Positions 7,984 to 17,783 of a stretch of 64,000 bases of DNA are shown piece after piece. The DNA comes from VAXT01 sp963794605. Lineage in GTDB: Bacteria; Actinomycetota; Thermoleophilia; Gaiellales; Gaiellaceae. A program made the position numbers and the translations under genes. The DNA lies in NCBI GenBank assembly GCA_963794605.1, contig CAWCEN010000004.1, positions 641,881-705,880 of the forward strand, in the 5' to 3' direction. How positions within the stretch are numbered: position 1 is the first letter of the stretch; each line of letters opens with the position of its first letter. The notes beneath the pieces were generated by a model. That model did no database searches. It had not been told where the DNA came from and worked only from the letters and a program-made list of their open reading frames with translations.

Positions 7984-8801
7984 CGCGGAACCGCCGCCGC
8001 TACGGTCAGCGCCTCCACGTGCTCGCGGACGTCGTGCACGCGGAAGATCGCGGCGCCTCGCTCGTAGGCTTCGACAGCCGCTGCGAGGCTCGCGGACAAC
8101 GGGCCCGTGGTCGCCTCCGGGTCGCCGAGGATCCGGCCGAGCGATCGTTTCCGGGAGAGCCCGACCAGCACGGGGCGGCCGAGCGCGACGATCTCGCCGA
8201 GCCGGCCAAGGAGCTCGAAGTTCTGCTCCACGGTCTTGCCGAACCCGAAGCCCGGATCGAGGCAGATCCGCTCTTCCGGAATCCCGGCGTCGACGGCGAA
8301 CGCGAGACGCTCTTCGAGGAACGACGCGACCTCCGCCGCTGCATCCTCGTACGTCGGGCTGTCCTGCATCGTCCTCGGCTCGCCCCGCATGTGCATCAGG
8401 CACAGGTAGGACCCGGACGAGGCGACCACCTCGGCGAGCTCCCGATCTCCGCGCAGGGCCGTGACGTCGTTGACGAGCTCCGCTCCGAGCTCGATCGCAC
8501 GGCGCGCGACCTCGGCCTTGGCGGTGTCGATCGAGACCGGCACGCCTTGCAGCTCTTCGAGCACCGGGACGACGCGGCGGAGCTCCTCCTCGGCGGAGAC
8601 GCCCTCGGAGCCGGGGCGCGTCGACTCCCCGCCGATGTCGACGATCGCGGCGCCCTCCTCGATCATGCGGCGCGCCGAAGCGACGGCGTCGTCGGGCCGG
8701 AAGTTGACGCCTCCGTCCGAGAAGGAGTCCGGCGTCACGTTGACGACGCCCATCACGGACGGGCGAGGGAAACGGGACTCGATCGAGGCTGGGCCCTGCA
8801 T
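7980..8801 (-). CDS. folP: Dihydropteroate synthase
   Basis: Joins p-aminobenzoate to the HPPK product. The 273-residue TIM-barrel shows MGVVNVTPDSFSDGG, IVDIGGESTRPGSEGVS, PVSIDTAKAEV, LVNDVTAL, the LDPGFGFGKTVEQN pterin-binding stretch and VGLSRKRSLG. The start ATG 8801 sits inside one arm of an 11-bp inverted repeat. folP-folB are coupled by ATGA, and folK is the displaced third member beyond the protease gene. Confidence 0.96.
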   Translation of the reverse strand: MQGPASIESRFPRPSVMGVVNVTPDSFSDGGVNFRPDDAVASARRMIEEGAAIVDIGGESTRPGSEGVSAEEELRRVVPVLEELQGVPVSIDTAKAEVARRAIELGAELVNDVTALRGDRELAEVVASSGSYLCLMHMRGEPRTMQDSPTYEDAAAEVASFLEERLAFAVDAGIPEERICLDPGFGFGKTVEQNFELLGRLGEIVALGRPVLVGLSRKRSLGRILGDPEATTGPLSASLAAAVEAYERGAAIFRVHDVREHVEALTVAAAVPR

Positions 8802-8830
8802 GCGAGACGAAGTGTCGCAATGCAGGGCCC
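8791..8830. repeat. 11-bp perfect inverted repeat over the folP start
   Basis: GGGCCCTGCAT (8791-8801) and ATGCAGGGCCC (8820-8830) are perfect complements with an 18-base spacer. One arm contains the folP start codon. On the minus strand the hairpin would fold between the Asp-box remnant and folP and would hide the folP start. It could be an operator, a translational control hairpin or a terminator for the decayed upstream gene. Confidence 0.5.
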
Positions 8831-8843
8831 GGCCCCGCGTGAG

Positions 8844-9292
8844 CTATCGCACCTTGACCGTGAGCGGCCTCGTGCCTGCGCCGCGGTGATCCGCGTCACC
8901 GAGCACCTGCGCGACGAACGTCCCGGTCCGGCGAAGCGACCAGCGAGTCGCGAACGTGCCATTCGAGGCGGCCGTCACGAGCCGGTGCGTCCAGCGCCCC
9001 GTTCTGGAGCAGCGCGACGACGATCTCCTCGCCGCCGTCCGCCGGCGTGAGTCGGCCGCTGATGAGCACGCGCCTTGGCTTCTTCGGCGAAGGCACGCGC
9101 GCCGCGATCGTCAGCGCCGAACCGGCGCCGACATCCCCAGCGGCGGTGGTCGCGTAGAGGACGCTCGTGCCGGCGGGGGCGTAGTCGACCAATCCGCTCT
9201 CTCCACACTTGCCGTTTGGAAGAGGCTGAGGAGTTGTGGGTGCCAGCTGCGTCCGCCATCCGTGGTGCGGAGAACGAGGCCGCCGTTCCTCC
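8844..9292 (-). pseudogene. Remnant of an Asp-box (BNR-type) secreted protein gene
   Basis: Three minus-strand frames each carry a piece of one protein. First is an Asp-box (GGLVLRTTDGGRSWHPQLL) directly after the DMT transporter stop. Next is GLVDYAPAGTSVLYATTAAG through RRVLISGRLTPADGG. Last is an Ig-like end, RWTHRLVTAASNGTFATRW to LTVKVR and a TAG at 8844-8846. The second break is at the C4 run 8997-9000: dropping one base joins LLQNG to RWTHRL. No start or N-terminal part remains, so it is 5'-truncated and at least doubly frameshifted. Confidence 0.7.
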
Positions 9293-9295
9293 TGC

Positions 9296-10222
9296 TTAAT
9301 CGATTTGTAAATTGCGAGGCCGTAAACGGCTTGGAATGAGCCTTTCTCCTGCCGGAGACTGCACGAGCCAGAGGCCGGAGAGGATCGCGATCCCGCCCAC
9401 GATCGTCCCCGCGCCGATCGACTCGCCGAGCACCAGCACGGAGCCGAGGACGCCGAAGATCGGGACGAGGAGCGCAAATGCGGTCGCCCGCGAGGCGCCG
9501 ATCCGGCTCACCCCTTCGTAGAAGAGCACGAAGGCGAGCACCGTCCCGAAGACCGCCAGGTACGCAATCGAGATCAAGGCCGCAGCGTCGCCGTCCGCGA
9601 GCTTCGACCACCCGGACTCGCCGATGCTGAACGGAAGGAGCATCAGCGTGCCCGTTGCCGTCGCATAGAGCGTGGCGGTGACTGCGCCGAAGCGCGCAGT
9701 TGCGCTCTTGCCCAGGACGGAGTAGATGCCCCAGCAGGCCGCTCCGGCCACGAAGAGCAGCGCACCGAGCACGCGATCGCGGTCGACGCCGCCGCTCGGC
9801 TGGATGACTGCGGCCACTCCCGCGAACGCGAGGAGGAGGCCCGCCAGGCCGCGCCCCCCGATCCGTTCGCCGAGCACGGGCCACGCGATCAGCATGGAGA
9901 AGACCGGCGCCAGGCCCGGAACGATGATCGCCCCGTCCGAAGCGGGCGCCAGCTCGAGCCCGTAGAGGAAGAGCGCGTTGTAGCCGGCGACCGCGGTTGC
10001 ACCGAGGGCGAGCACTAGGGGGAGGTCATGCCGCCGGGGACGGACGAGGCCGCCTCGGCGCCATGCCCAGAACGCGAGCAAGAGCGTCGCGAGCATGAAC
10101 CGTGTCGCCGCAACGGTGAACGGCGTGACGTCCTCGACCGCGAGCTTGCCCGCGGGCCACGTCCCACCGAAGCAGACGGCCATCGCGAACAGCAGGAGGT
10201 ACGCCGTCCGTCGCTCGCCCAT
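9296..10222 (-). CDS. DMT-superfamily EamA transporter
   Basis: The 308 residues form about ten hydrophobic helices in two EamA repeats. The first repeat begins YLLLFAMAVCFGGTWPAGKLA and the second begins LLFVAGAACWGIYSVLGK. Both end in glycine-rich helices of the APVFSMLIAWPVLGERIG type. Such proteins export metabolites or amino acids, and the substrate is unknown. The last few residues (SRLRPRNLQID) run into the Asp-box remnant, so the natural C-terminus may have been altered by the event that truncated that gene. Confidence 0.88.
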   Translation of the reverse strand: MGERRTAYLLLFAMAVCFGGTWPAGKLAVEDVTPFTVAATRFMLATLLLAFWAWRRGGLVRPRRHDLPLVLALGATAVAGYNALFLYGLELAPASDGAIIVPGLAPVFSMLIAWPVLGERIGGRGLAGLLLAFAGVAAVIQPSGGVDRDRVLGALLFVAGAACWGIYSVLGKSATARFGAVTATLYATATGTLMLLPFSIGESGWSKLADGDAAALISIAYLAVFGTVLAFVLFYEGVSRIGASRATAFALLVPIFGVLGSVLVLGESIGAGTIVGGIAILSGLWLVQSPAGERLIPSRLRPRNLQID

Positions 10223-10261
10223 GCCTAGAGCAACGAGCGCAACGAACCGTCTATGCCGAGA

Positions 10262-12213
<1,952 letters not shown>

Positions 12214-12283
12214 AGCAGGGCGTCCTGTACCACAGTAGCAGCGTTACTTATTCGTACTTTCCCCCGCGCGCGGTTTCCTTGAG

Positions 12284-12316
12284 GGGCTCGTAACACCTTT
12301 ACGGGCTCGTTACACC
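12284..12316. repeat. Short direct repeat across the hpt stop codon
   Basis: GGGCTCGTAACACC (12284-12297) and GGGCTCGTTACACC (12303-12316) match at 13 of 14 bases with a 19-base period. The second copy encodes the end of hpt. It may be a binding site for ftsH control or simple slippage, and no protein is known for it. Confidence 0.35.
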
Positions 12317-12865
12317 TGCGCCCACGTCTTCCTGCAGGACGCCGACGTACGGGAGGTTTCTGTACCTCTCGGCAAAATCGAGCCCGTACCCAACAACGAA
12401 TCGATTCGGGATCTCGAACCCGACGTAACGGACGGGAACATCGATCTCGCGGCGCTCGGGTTTCGTGAGCAGCGCGCACACCTCGAGCGTGGCCGGTCGG
12501 CGGGCTTTCAGGTTCCGCATCAGGTACGACAACGTGAGCCCGGAGTCGATGATGTCCTCGACGACGAGGACGTGCCGGTTCTCGATCGGGATGTCGAGAT
12601 CCTTGAGGATGCGGACGACGCCCGACGAATCGCTGGCCGCGCCGTAGCTCGAGATCGCCATGAAGTCGACCTCGCAGGGGACGCTCAGCTGGCGCATCAG
12701 GTCGGCCATGAAGAAGACCGCGCCCTTGAGCACGCCGACGAGCAGGAGATCGCGTCCGGCGTAGTCGGTCGAGATCTCCTCACCGAGCTCGGCGACGCGT
12801 GCACGGAGTGACTCCTCCTCGACGAGGATCTCGGCGACAGCGCTCTCCAGCTCAGTCTGGCTCAC
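12299..12865 (-). CDS. hpt: Hypoxanthine phosphoribosyltransferase
   Basis: Purine salvage: transfers phosphoribose from PRPP to hypoxanthine or guanine. The PRPP-binding motif VLVVEDIIDSGLTLSYL, the flexible loop SSYGAASDSSGVVRI and the terminal VGFEIPNRFVVGYGLDFAE are all present. The start is GTG 12865, set by an adjacent GGAGGG ribosome site. It overlaps the tilS end by 14 bases. The tilS-hpt-ftsH order is a common actinobacterial arrangement. Confidence 0.95.
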   Translation of the reverse strand: MSQTELESAVAEILVEEESLRARVAELGEEISTDYAGRDLLLVGVLKGAVFFMADLMRQLSVPCEVDFMAISSYGAASDSSGVVRILKDLDIPIENRHVLVVEDIIDSGLTLSYLMRNLKARRPATLEVCALLTKPERREIDVPVRYVGFEIPNRFVVGYGLDFAERYRNLPYVGVLQEDVGAGVTSP

Positions 12866-13988
12866 TCTCGCCCTCCTCGCCGGCGGCAGCTCCCGCCGGG
12901 CGAAGCCCGGCTCCGCCGCGGCCTGACGCCGCTGACGGCACGGTGCTCTCCGGGCCCGTGCTCCCGGGCACTGTGCCCTCCGGCCCCGCACCGCCAGCGG
13001 CGCCCGAGGAGTCCGAGAGCAAGCGAACCGCCTCCACTCCCTCGGCCTCGACGATCCCCGGCACGGCCACGACCTCGTCGCCGCGAACGACGAGCGGCCA
13101 CGACTCCCGCTCCGACCGGGGCACCTTCGCATCGACGAACACGTCCTGGATCTTCTTCCTACGGCCTGCCAGATGATCGCCCGGACGCCACCCGCGTACC
13201 TTAAGCCCCTTTTCGTCGGCTGTGATCCGCCACCGGCCCCAGCGCACCTCCCCGTCGAGGTCGACCGGGGATCGCTCGAGCCAGGCCCGGTCGTACTCGC
13301 GGACGATCTGGCGTCCGCCGCCGAGATCGAGGCGCGCCGATCCGTCGATCGAGTCGAGCAGCTCGACGAGCTCAGGCGGGGCCGTCTTACGGTCGGCGAG
13401 ACGGAGCAGGTTGCCCTCTGCTGCCGGATGCAGCCGGCGCAGGAGCGGGAGGATCTCGTCGCGGATCAGGCCGCGCTTCGAGCCCGGGTTCGAGCTGTCG
13501 CGTCGGAAGTCGAGCCCCTCGGCGAGGCAGTAGGCCTCCGTGTCCTCTCGCCAGCGGTTGAGGAGCGGTCGGACAACGCCGTCCGCGCGACGCCAGTCGA
13601 TCTTCCCGGGCGCCCCGCTCGCAACGATCCGGTAGAGGACGGTCTCGACCTGGTCCGAGGCGGTATGCCCTGTTGCGCGGAGCCTGTCGGTGGCGAACGA
13701 GTAGCGAATCTCGCGCCACTCGTCCTCGGTGCTCCCACCAGGGCGGTCAACGACCTCGGCGCCGAGCACGTCGCGGCAGAACTCGGCGTCCTCGTCGGAT
13801 TCGCGTCCGCGCAGGCCGTGGTTCACGTGCAGCGCCGACACCTCGTAGCCCAGCCCTCGCAGCGCGTGCCACAGGCAGGTCGAGTCGGCCCCGCCGGAGA
13901 CCAGGCACGTGACCGCGGCGCCGGGCGCAATCAGCTCGTGCTCGCGGATGTCGGTCTCGACGGTCTTCCGAAAAGCGCGCGGCTCCAT
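12852..13988 (-). CDS. tilS: tRNA(Ile)-lysidine synthase
   Basis: Modifies C34 of tRNA-Ile(CAU) to lysidine. The N-terminal ATP-pyrophosphatase domain has the P-loop CLVSGGADSTCLWHAL and HVNHGLRGRESDEDAEFC, and the C-terminal domain has the conserved VRGWRPGDHLAGRRKKIQDVFVDAKVP. After VEAVRLL comes a low-complexity tail of about 45 residues with a 10-residue repeat (GPEGTVPGST, GPESTVPSAA). Part of this tail is encoded by the dispersed hairpin repeat at 12889-12917. The tail overlaps the hpt start. Confidence 0.94.
   Translation of the reverse strand: MEPRAFRKTVETDIREHELIAPGAAVTCLVSGGADSTCLWHALRGLGYEVSALHVNHGLRGRESDEDAEFCRDVLGAEVVDRPGGSTEDEWREIRYSFATDRLRATGHTASDQVETVLYRIVASGAPGKIDWRRADGVVRPLLNRWREDTEAYCLAEGLDFRRDSSNPGSKRGLIRDEILPLLRRLHPAAEGNLLRLADRKTAPPELVELLDSIDGSARLDLGGGRQIVREYDRAWLERSPVDLDGEVRWGRWRITADEKGLKVRGWRPGDHLAGRRKKIQDVFVDAKVPRSERESWPLVVRGDEVVAVPGIVEAEGVEAVRLLSDSSGAAGGAGPEGTVPGSTGPESTVPSAASGRGGAGLRPAGAAAGEEGESEPD
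12889..12917. repeat. Dispersed hairpin repeat, copy 1 (REP-like)
   Basis: This 29-base stretch is identical to 26564-26592 except for one base in the loop. Its core is GCCGGGC-GAA-GCCCGGC, a 7-bp stem. Here it lies inside the coding tail of tilS; the other copy is intergenic beside tRNA-Pro. Confidence 0.55.
12937..12996. repeat. Degenerate 30-base tandem repeat in the tilS tail
   Basis: Two 30-base units starting at 12937 and 12967 encode the decapeptides GPESTVPSAA and GPEGTVPGST. The repeat lies between the conserved TilS body and the hpt start and probably expanded by slippage. Confidence 0.45.
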
Positions 13989-13994
13989 GCGCGA

Positions 13995-14000
13995 AAGGTA
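13995..14000 (-). promoter_or_regulatory. Candidate -10 box of tilS
   Basis: TACCTT on the minus strand lies 6 bases before the tilS ATG. An AGGGAGG sequence lies further upstream, so either a leaderless or a short-leader transcript is possible. Confidence 0.35.
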
Positions 14001-14027
14001 CCTCCCTCGGAACGGCCTGTTACCGGG

Positions 14028-14801
14028 TCAGAAAAGGACGCTGCGGTACGTGCCTTCCCGGCGCATCCCGATCTTCTCGTAGAGGCGCAGCGCCGACCCG
14101 TTCTCGGGGCGCACGAAGAGGCACACCGTCGGCGTGTCCTCGAGCAGCAGCCGGCAGAGGTCGCTGAGACCGCGGGTGGCGTTGCCCAGCCGCCGAGCCT
14201 CGGGATCGACCCACACCTGCTGGAGCTGAACGGCGCGAGGCGTCCACGCCGACGCTTCGGCCTTGAACAGGATCGTCCCGTTCTCCACCCAGAGCCAGGA
14301 GCGGCCCTCCTCGATTTGCGCGGCCGTCCGGCGCCGAAAGCCGGCCGGATCGCGGCGCAGCGGGTCGACGCCGAGCTCCTCCTGGTGTGTCAACGCACAG
14401 GCGGGCACGAGCAGGTCGAGGTCGTGGAACGTCGCAGCGCGGAGGCCGCTCGAGCCCGGTTCCGGCGGCTCGTCGAGGACGTAGACCGGCTGGCCCGGAC
14501 GGTCCTCGCGCGGGCGCGGCATCACCTGCTGCGCGGCACTCCAGAGCTCGCTGACCGACTCCTCCTGGCCGATGATCATGCGCGTCGCACGGTTGGCCGC
14601 GTCGCCTGCGAACTCCCGGCAGCCCTGGCCCGACGGGACGACGTTCGCACCGAAGTAGCAGAGCGCCTCGAGGCCGTCGTCGCCGACCACCCCGCGGAAC
14701 CGCGAGTGGCCCCGCCGGGCCGCGTCCTCGAGGAAAACGCGCTCGATCGGGTCGCCGGCGCAGTACTCCAGCATCTGGTCGAGGGTCGGGTCGATCAGCA
14801 C
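14028..14801 (-). CDS. GNAT N-acetyltransferase with a DUF4081-like N-terminal half
   Basis: The 257 residues have an N-terminal half (FLEDAARRGHSRFRGVVG) that resembles DUF4081 and a C-terminal GNAT domain. The GNAT part shows HDLDLLVPACALTHQEELGV, LFKAEASAWTPRAVQLQQVW, an acetyl-CoA pyrophosphate loop in DPEARRLGNATRGLSDL, and FVRPENGSALRLYEKIGM. Actinobacteria carry related proteins, mostly of unknown substrate. I chose GTG 14801 because the longer frame continues into antisense deoD codons. Only 30 bases separate it from divergent deoD. Confidence 0.85.
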   Translation of the reverse strand: MLIDPTLDQMLEYCAGDPIERVFLEDAARRGHSRFRGVVGDDGLEALCYFGANVVPSGQGCREFAGDAANRATRMIIGQEESVSELWSAAQQVMPRPREDRPGQPVYVLDEPPEPGSSGLRAATFHDLDLLVPACALTHQEELGVDPLRRDPAGFRRRTAAQIEEGRSWLWVENGTILFKAEASAWTPRAVQLQQVWVDPEARRLGNATRGLSDLCRLLLEDTPTVCLFVRPENGSALRLYEKIGMRREGTYRSVLF

Positions 14802-14819
14802 GGCCCCGAATCTTCGCAA

Positions 14820-14825
14820 TAAGCT
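14820..14825 (+). promoter_or_regulatory. Candidate leaderless -10 box of deoD
   Basis: TAAGCT ends 6 bases before the GTG start at 14832. The divergent GNAT start is at 14801, so both promoters must share about 30 bases. Confidence 0.4.
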
Positions 14826-14831
14826 CCGGCC

Positions 14832-15545
14832 GTGCCGATTCACGTCCGAGCAGAAGCGGGCGACTACGCGGAGGCGTGTCTGCTTCCCGGAGACCCGCTC
14901 CGCGCGAAGTACATCGCGGAGACGTACCTCGAGAACGCCGTGCAGCGGAACGCCGAGCGTGGGCTCCTCGGCTACACGGGCGAGTACCAGGGGCAGCCGG
15001 TCTCGGTGCAGGCGACCGGGATGGGCTGCCCGACCGCGGCGATCGTCATGGAGGAGCTCGTCCAGCTCGGCGTCAAGCGCTTCCTGCGCGTCGGCACCTG
15101 CGGCGGCCTCCAGCCCGACCTCGAGCTCGGCGACCTGATCGTCGCGCTGACCGCGGTCCCGGCGGACGGCACCGCGCGCCACTACGTCGGCGGCGAACCA
15201 CACTGCCCGACCGCCGACTGGGAGCTGATACACGGCGCCGTGCATGCGGCGAAGGAGCTCGACCAGCCGATGCGGGTGGGCGCGATCGCGTCGTCGGACA
15301 CGTTCTACGACCCGGACGAGGGGCGCCACGAGCGTTGGTCGTCACGCGGCGTGCTCGCAGTCGAGATGGAAGCGGCGGTGATCTTCACCCTCGGCGCATT
15401 GCGCAAGGTCCAGGCGGGGTGCCTGCTGACCGTCAGCGACATCGTCATCGGCGGCGAGTTCACGCGCATCTCCGACGAGGACCTCCAGGCGGCCGTCGAC
15501 CGCATGACGCGCGTCGCGCTGACGACCATCACGGGGGACCATTAG
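14832..15545 (+). CDS. deoD: Purine nucleoside phosphorylase, DeoD/UdP family
   Basis: Phosphorolysis of (deoxy)purine nucleosides. The 237 residues have the hexameric-type motifs CLLPGDPLRAKYIAE, VQATGMGCPTAAIVMEEL, FLRVGTCGGLQPDLELGDL and the nucleoside-binding VLAVEMEAAVIFTLG, followed by LLTVSDIVIGG. The Glu-Met-Glu signature and the Asp in TVSD, which marks purine rather than uridine preference in this family, are present. The TAG stop overlaps the start region of the lipid kinase. Confidence 0.92.
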   Translation: MPIHVRAEAGDYAEACLLPGDPLRAKYIAETYLENAVQRNAERGLLGYTGEYQGQPVSVQATGMGCPTAAIVMEELVQLGVKRFLRVGTCGGLQPDLELGDLIVALTAVPADGTARHYVGGEPHCPTADWELIHGAVHAAKELDQPMRVGAIASSDTFYDPDEGRHERWSSRGVLAVEMEAAVIFTLGALRKVQAGCLLTVSDIVIGGEFTRISDEDLQAAVDRMTRVALTTITGDH

Positions 15546-16446
15546 TACAACTGCGTTCCTCGTCAATCCCGCGTCGGACGGGGGCGCGACGGGGAAGCGC
15601 TGGCCCGAGATCGCCCGCCGCGCTGCTGACCGGGGCCTGACCGGCGACGCGTTCCTCTCCGAGCGTCCAGAGCATCTCGCGGAACTGGCACACGACGCGG
15701 CGGCCCGAGGCGCGCGCCTGATCGTCGCCGTCGGCGGGGACGGGACCGTGAACGAGGTCGTGAACGGGATCGCTGGCGTCGACGACGTCGAGCTCGCGAT
15801 CGTCCACCGCGGCACCGGCGGCGACTTCGTCCGCACATTCGGCATCCCGCACAAGCTCGACGGCGCGCTCGACGTCGCGGGCGGCACGACGACGCGCCAG
15901 ATCGACCTCGGCCGCGCGACCTACCACTCGTGGGCAGGCTCGGAAGCGACGCAGTGGTTCGCGAACATCGCCAGCGCGGGCATGAGCGGCGCCGTCGCCA
16001 AGCGCGTCAACGAGACGGGCAAGGCGCTCGGCGGTAAGGCGTCGTACGCCTGGAGCACGATCGCCGTCTTCGCCCGCTGGCAGAACGTCCAGCTCGAGGT
16101 CAGGGTCGACGACGAGGAGCGGAGCGGCCCGATGTACGACGTGATCGTCGCCAACGGGCGCTACCTCGCAGGCGGGATGAAGATGACGCCCGACGCGGAG
16201 CCGGATGACGGGCTGTTCGACGTGCTCCTGATCGGCGACGTCACGAAACGAGACCTCGTGCTGACGCTCCCGAAGATCTACCGCGGCACACACCTGCCCC
16301 ACCCGAAGGCGGAGCTCCTGCGCGGCGCGAAGGTCTCGATCGACGCGCAGATCCCGCTTCCCGTCGAGCTGGACGGCGAGCAGCCCGGTACAACGCCCGC
16401 GACCTTCGAGGTCGTGCAGCGCGCCCTACGCCTGCGCGTGCCCTAG
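15541..16446 (+). CDS. Diacylglycerol-kinase-like lipid kinase (YegS/BmrU type)
   Basis: DAGK catalytic-domain motifs are clear: AFLVNPASDGGATGKRWPEI at the N-terminus and VAVGGDGTVNEVVNGI for nucleotide binding, then the C-terminal beta domain with GRYLAGGMKMTPDAEPDDGLFDV and LDGEQPGTTPATFEV. It phosphorylates a lipid or lipid-like alcohol with ATP. No ATG, GTG or TTG precedes the first motif. The frame is closed at 15520, leaving ATT at 15541, overlapping the deoD stop. Restoring one G after TAGT would give the TAGTG junction common here, so a lost base is likely. The CTAG at its end is shared with the next gene. Confidence 0.85.
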   Translation: MSTTAFLVNPASDGGATGKRWPEIARRAADRGLTGDAFLSERPEHLAELAHDAAARGARLIVAVGGDGTVNEVVNGIAGVDDVELAIVHRGTGGDFVRTFGIPHKLDGALDVAGGTTTRQIDLGRATYHSWAGSEATQWFANIASAGMSGAVAKRVNETGKALGGKASYAWSTIAVFARWQNVQLEVRVDDEERSGPMYDVIVANGRYLAGGMKMTPDAEPDDGLFDVLLIGDVTKRDLVLTLPKIYRGTHLPHPKAELLRGAKVSIDAQIPLPVELDGEQPGTTPATFEVVQRALRLRVP

Positions 16447-16763
16447 GAGCTCGCCGGGGGCTTCCGCGCGGTGGTCGACTTCTTCGTCGTCCCCGACGCC
16501 GACTTGGTCGCCCGCTTCGCCGGGGCGCGCTTCGTCGAGCCCTTGCCCTCGAGCTTCTCGAACCGCTTCTCGAGCGCCGTCACCCGCTTCTCGAGCGGGT
16601 CGATGCTGCGAAGGCGCTTCTGCACTTCGTCGAGCCGCTTCCCGAGCGACGTCGTCTGCTCCATGAACGTCTTCGCGCCCGGCAGATCCGTGATCCGCCC
16701 GACGACCTGCTCCCCGCGATCGGCGAGCCTCGTCAGCAGGTCCTTGTTCGCCTGAGAGGCCAT
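16443..16763 (-). CDS. Small coiled-coil protein with a basic tail
   Basis: The 106-residue protein is helical: MASQANKDLLTRLADRGEQ, then a heptad-like coiled coil (KRLDEVQKRLRSIDPLEKRV, EKRFEKLEG) and a Lys/Thr/Ala-rich basic tail resembling histone-H1-like or nucleoid-associated tails. No family is certain, and DNA or RNA binding by the tail is inference. ATG 16763 is chosen because it follows a TAAAGT box by 7 bases. Its stop shares CTAG with the lipid kinase. Confidence 0.75.
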   Translation of the reverse strand: MASQANKDLLTRLADRGEQVVGRITDLPGAKTFMEQTTSLGKRLDEVQKRLRSIDPLEKRVTALEKRFEKLEGKGSTKRAPAKRATKSASGTTKKSTTARKPPASS

Positions 16764-16770
16764 CGGGACC

Positions 16771-16776
16771 ACTTTA
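16771..16776 (-). promoter_or_regulatory. Candidate leaderless -10 box of the coiled-coil gene
   Basis: TAAAGT on the minus strand lies exactly 7 bases before ATG 16763, and no Shine-Dalgarno sequence fits the gap. Confidence 0.45.
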
Positions 16777-16868
16777 CCCCTTTCACCAAGTCCTAACTTT
16801 TCCGGGCCAACAAACCGATACATGTTTCGTCTCGAACATGAGAGGAACGCATCACCCGATGTCCTCAC

Positions 16869-16874
16869 TAGCCT
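16869..16874 (+). promoter_or_regulatory. Candidate leaderless -10 box of the small CxxC gene
   Basis: TAGCCT lies 7 bases before GTG 16882, which begins the only plausible start of the small Cys-pair protein. Confidence 0.45.
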
Positions 16875-16881
16875 GAAAGCT

Positions 16882-17039
16882 GTGTCCCGGATGAGACCCC
16901 CCAAGACACATCGCCACAAGACGGTCACGACCCACGTTCTGGGTCAGCGCGGCGGGATCCCGTACGAGGTCGAGCGCAAGATGTGCTCGTCCTGCCGGCA
17001 GGTTCTCGACGAGCGACCGCTCGGCGCGCGGCGGCCTAG
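16882..17039 (+). CDS. Small zinc-ribbon-like protein, frameshifted near its end
   Basis: The reading starts MSRMRPPKTHRHKTVTTHVL and carries one Cys pair (KMCSSCRQVLDERPL) with His residues in HRHK that could complete a metal site. The frame then misses its stop. Restoring one base near 17020-17021 gives a short RRAAA end and the TAG at 17037-17039, which shares a CTAG with the sirtuin stop. About 52 residues. The function is unknown; small Cys-pair proteins of this kind occur in actinobacteria. Confidence 0.6.
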
Positions 17040-17763
17040 CTTTCGAGCAGGGCGAGAACGGCGCTCAGCGCCTCTCCCGCCGATCCCTCGATCTTCAATT
17101 CTGCAGCGTCCCGTCGAGCGCCGTCGGGCCGCGGTTGACGATCGCGAACGCGCCACCGGCTCGGATGGTCTCCAGCGGGAGCTCTGCGATCGGATAGACC
17201 TCGAGCGCGGAGCCGACGACGAGCAGCAGCTTCGTGGTGCGCGCGAGCTCGTACGCGCGATCGATCACAGCGCGAGGCAGGAGCTCGCCGAAGAAGACGA
17301 CGTCCGGCTTGAGGACGGCGCCGCAATCCCGGCAGCGCGGTAGCGGAAGCAGCGACTCGTGGAACGGGTAGCTCGCGCCGCAGGCCGGGCACGAGACGGT
17401 TCTGATCGAGCCGTGCACTTCAACGACGTCGCGGCTTCCGGCCCGTGTGTGGAGCAGGTCGATGTTCTGCGTCACGACCGCGCTGACAAAGCCTCGCCGC
17501 TCGAGCTGGGCGAGCGCGTAGTGGGCGTCATTCGGCTCCGCGGCGGTCAACATCTCGATTCGCTTCGCGTAGAAGCCCCAGACCTTCTCGGGGTCGGCCT
17601 GGAAGGCTCGCAGCGACCCGTACTCCATCGGGTCGATGTCGGCCCAGATCCCGGTCGGCGAGCGGAAGTCGGGGATGCCGCTCTCGGTCGAGACGCCCGC
17701 TCCGGTCAGCACGACGGCCGGGCCGCGGTCCCGAATCAGCTCGGCGAGGCGCTCAACTGACAC
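17036..17763 (-). CDS. NAD-dependent protein deacylase (sirtuin), C-terminal frameshift
   Basis: Sir2 motifs are complete: VVLTGAGVSTESGIPDFRS, TQNIDLLHTRAG, EVHGSI, a Cys4 zinc site (CPACG ... CRDCG), KPDVVFFGELLP and LLVVGSALEVYP. It would remove acyl groups from lysines using NAD+. As read, the frame stops early at 17095 (LDGTLQN). One base added near 17108 continues it as AAELKIEGSAGEALSAVLAL to the TAG at 17036-17038. Start is GTG 17763, 7 bases after a TAGCAT box. Confidence 0.9.
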
Positions 17764-17770
17764 CGCTGCG

Positions 17771-17776
17771 ATGCTA
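17771..17776 (-). promoter_or_regulatory. Candidate leaderless -10 box of the sirtuin gene
   Basis: TAGCAT on the minus strand lies 7 bases from GTG 17763. The divergent thioesterase starts at 17784, so the intergenic space is only 20 bases. Confidence 0.45.
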
Positions 17777-17783
17777 CGCGCGG

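Noticed and set aside
13173..14822. 549-codon plus-strand open frame
   Set aside because: It is antisense to tilS and the GNAT gene, has no family motifs, and its composition is the usual high-GC mirror of genes on the other strand.
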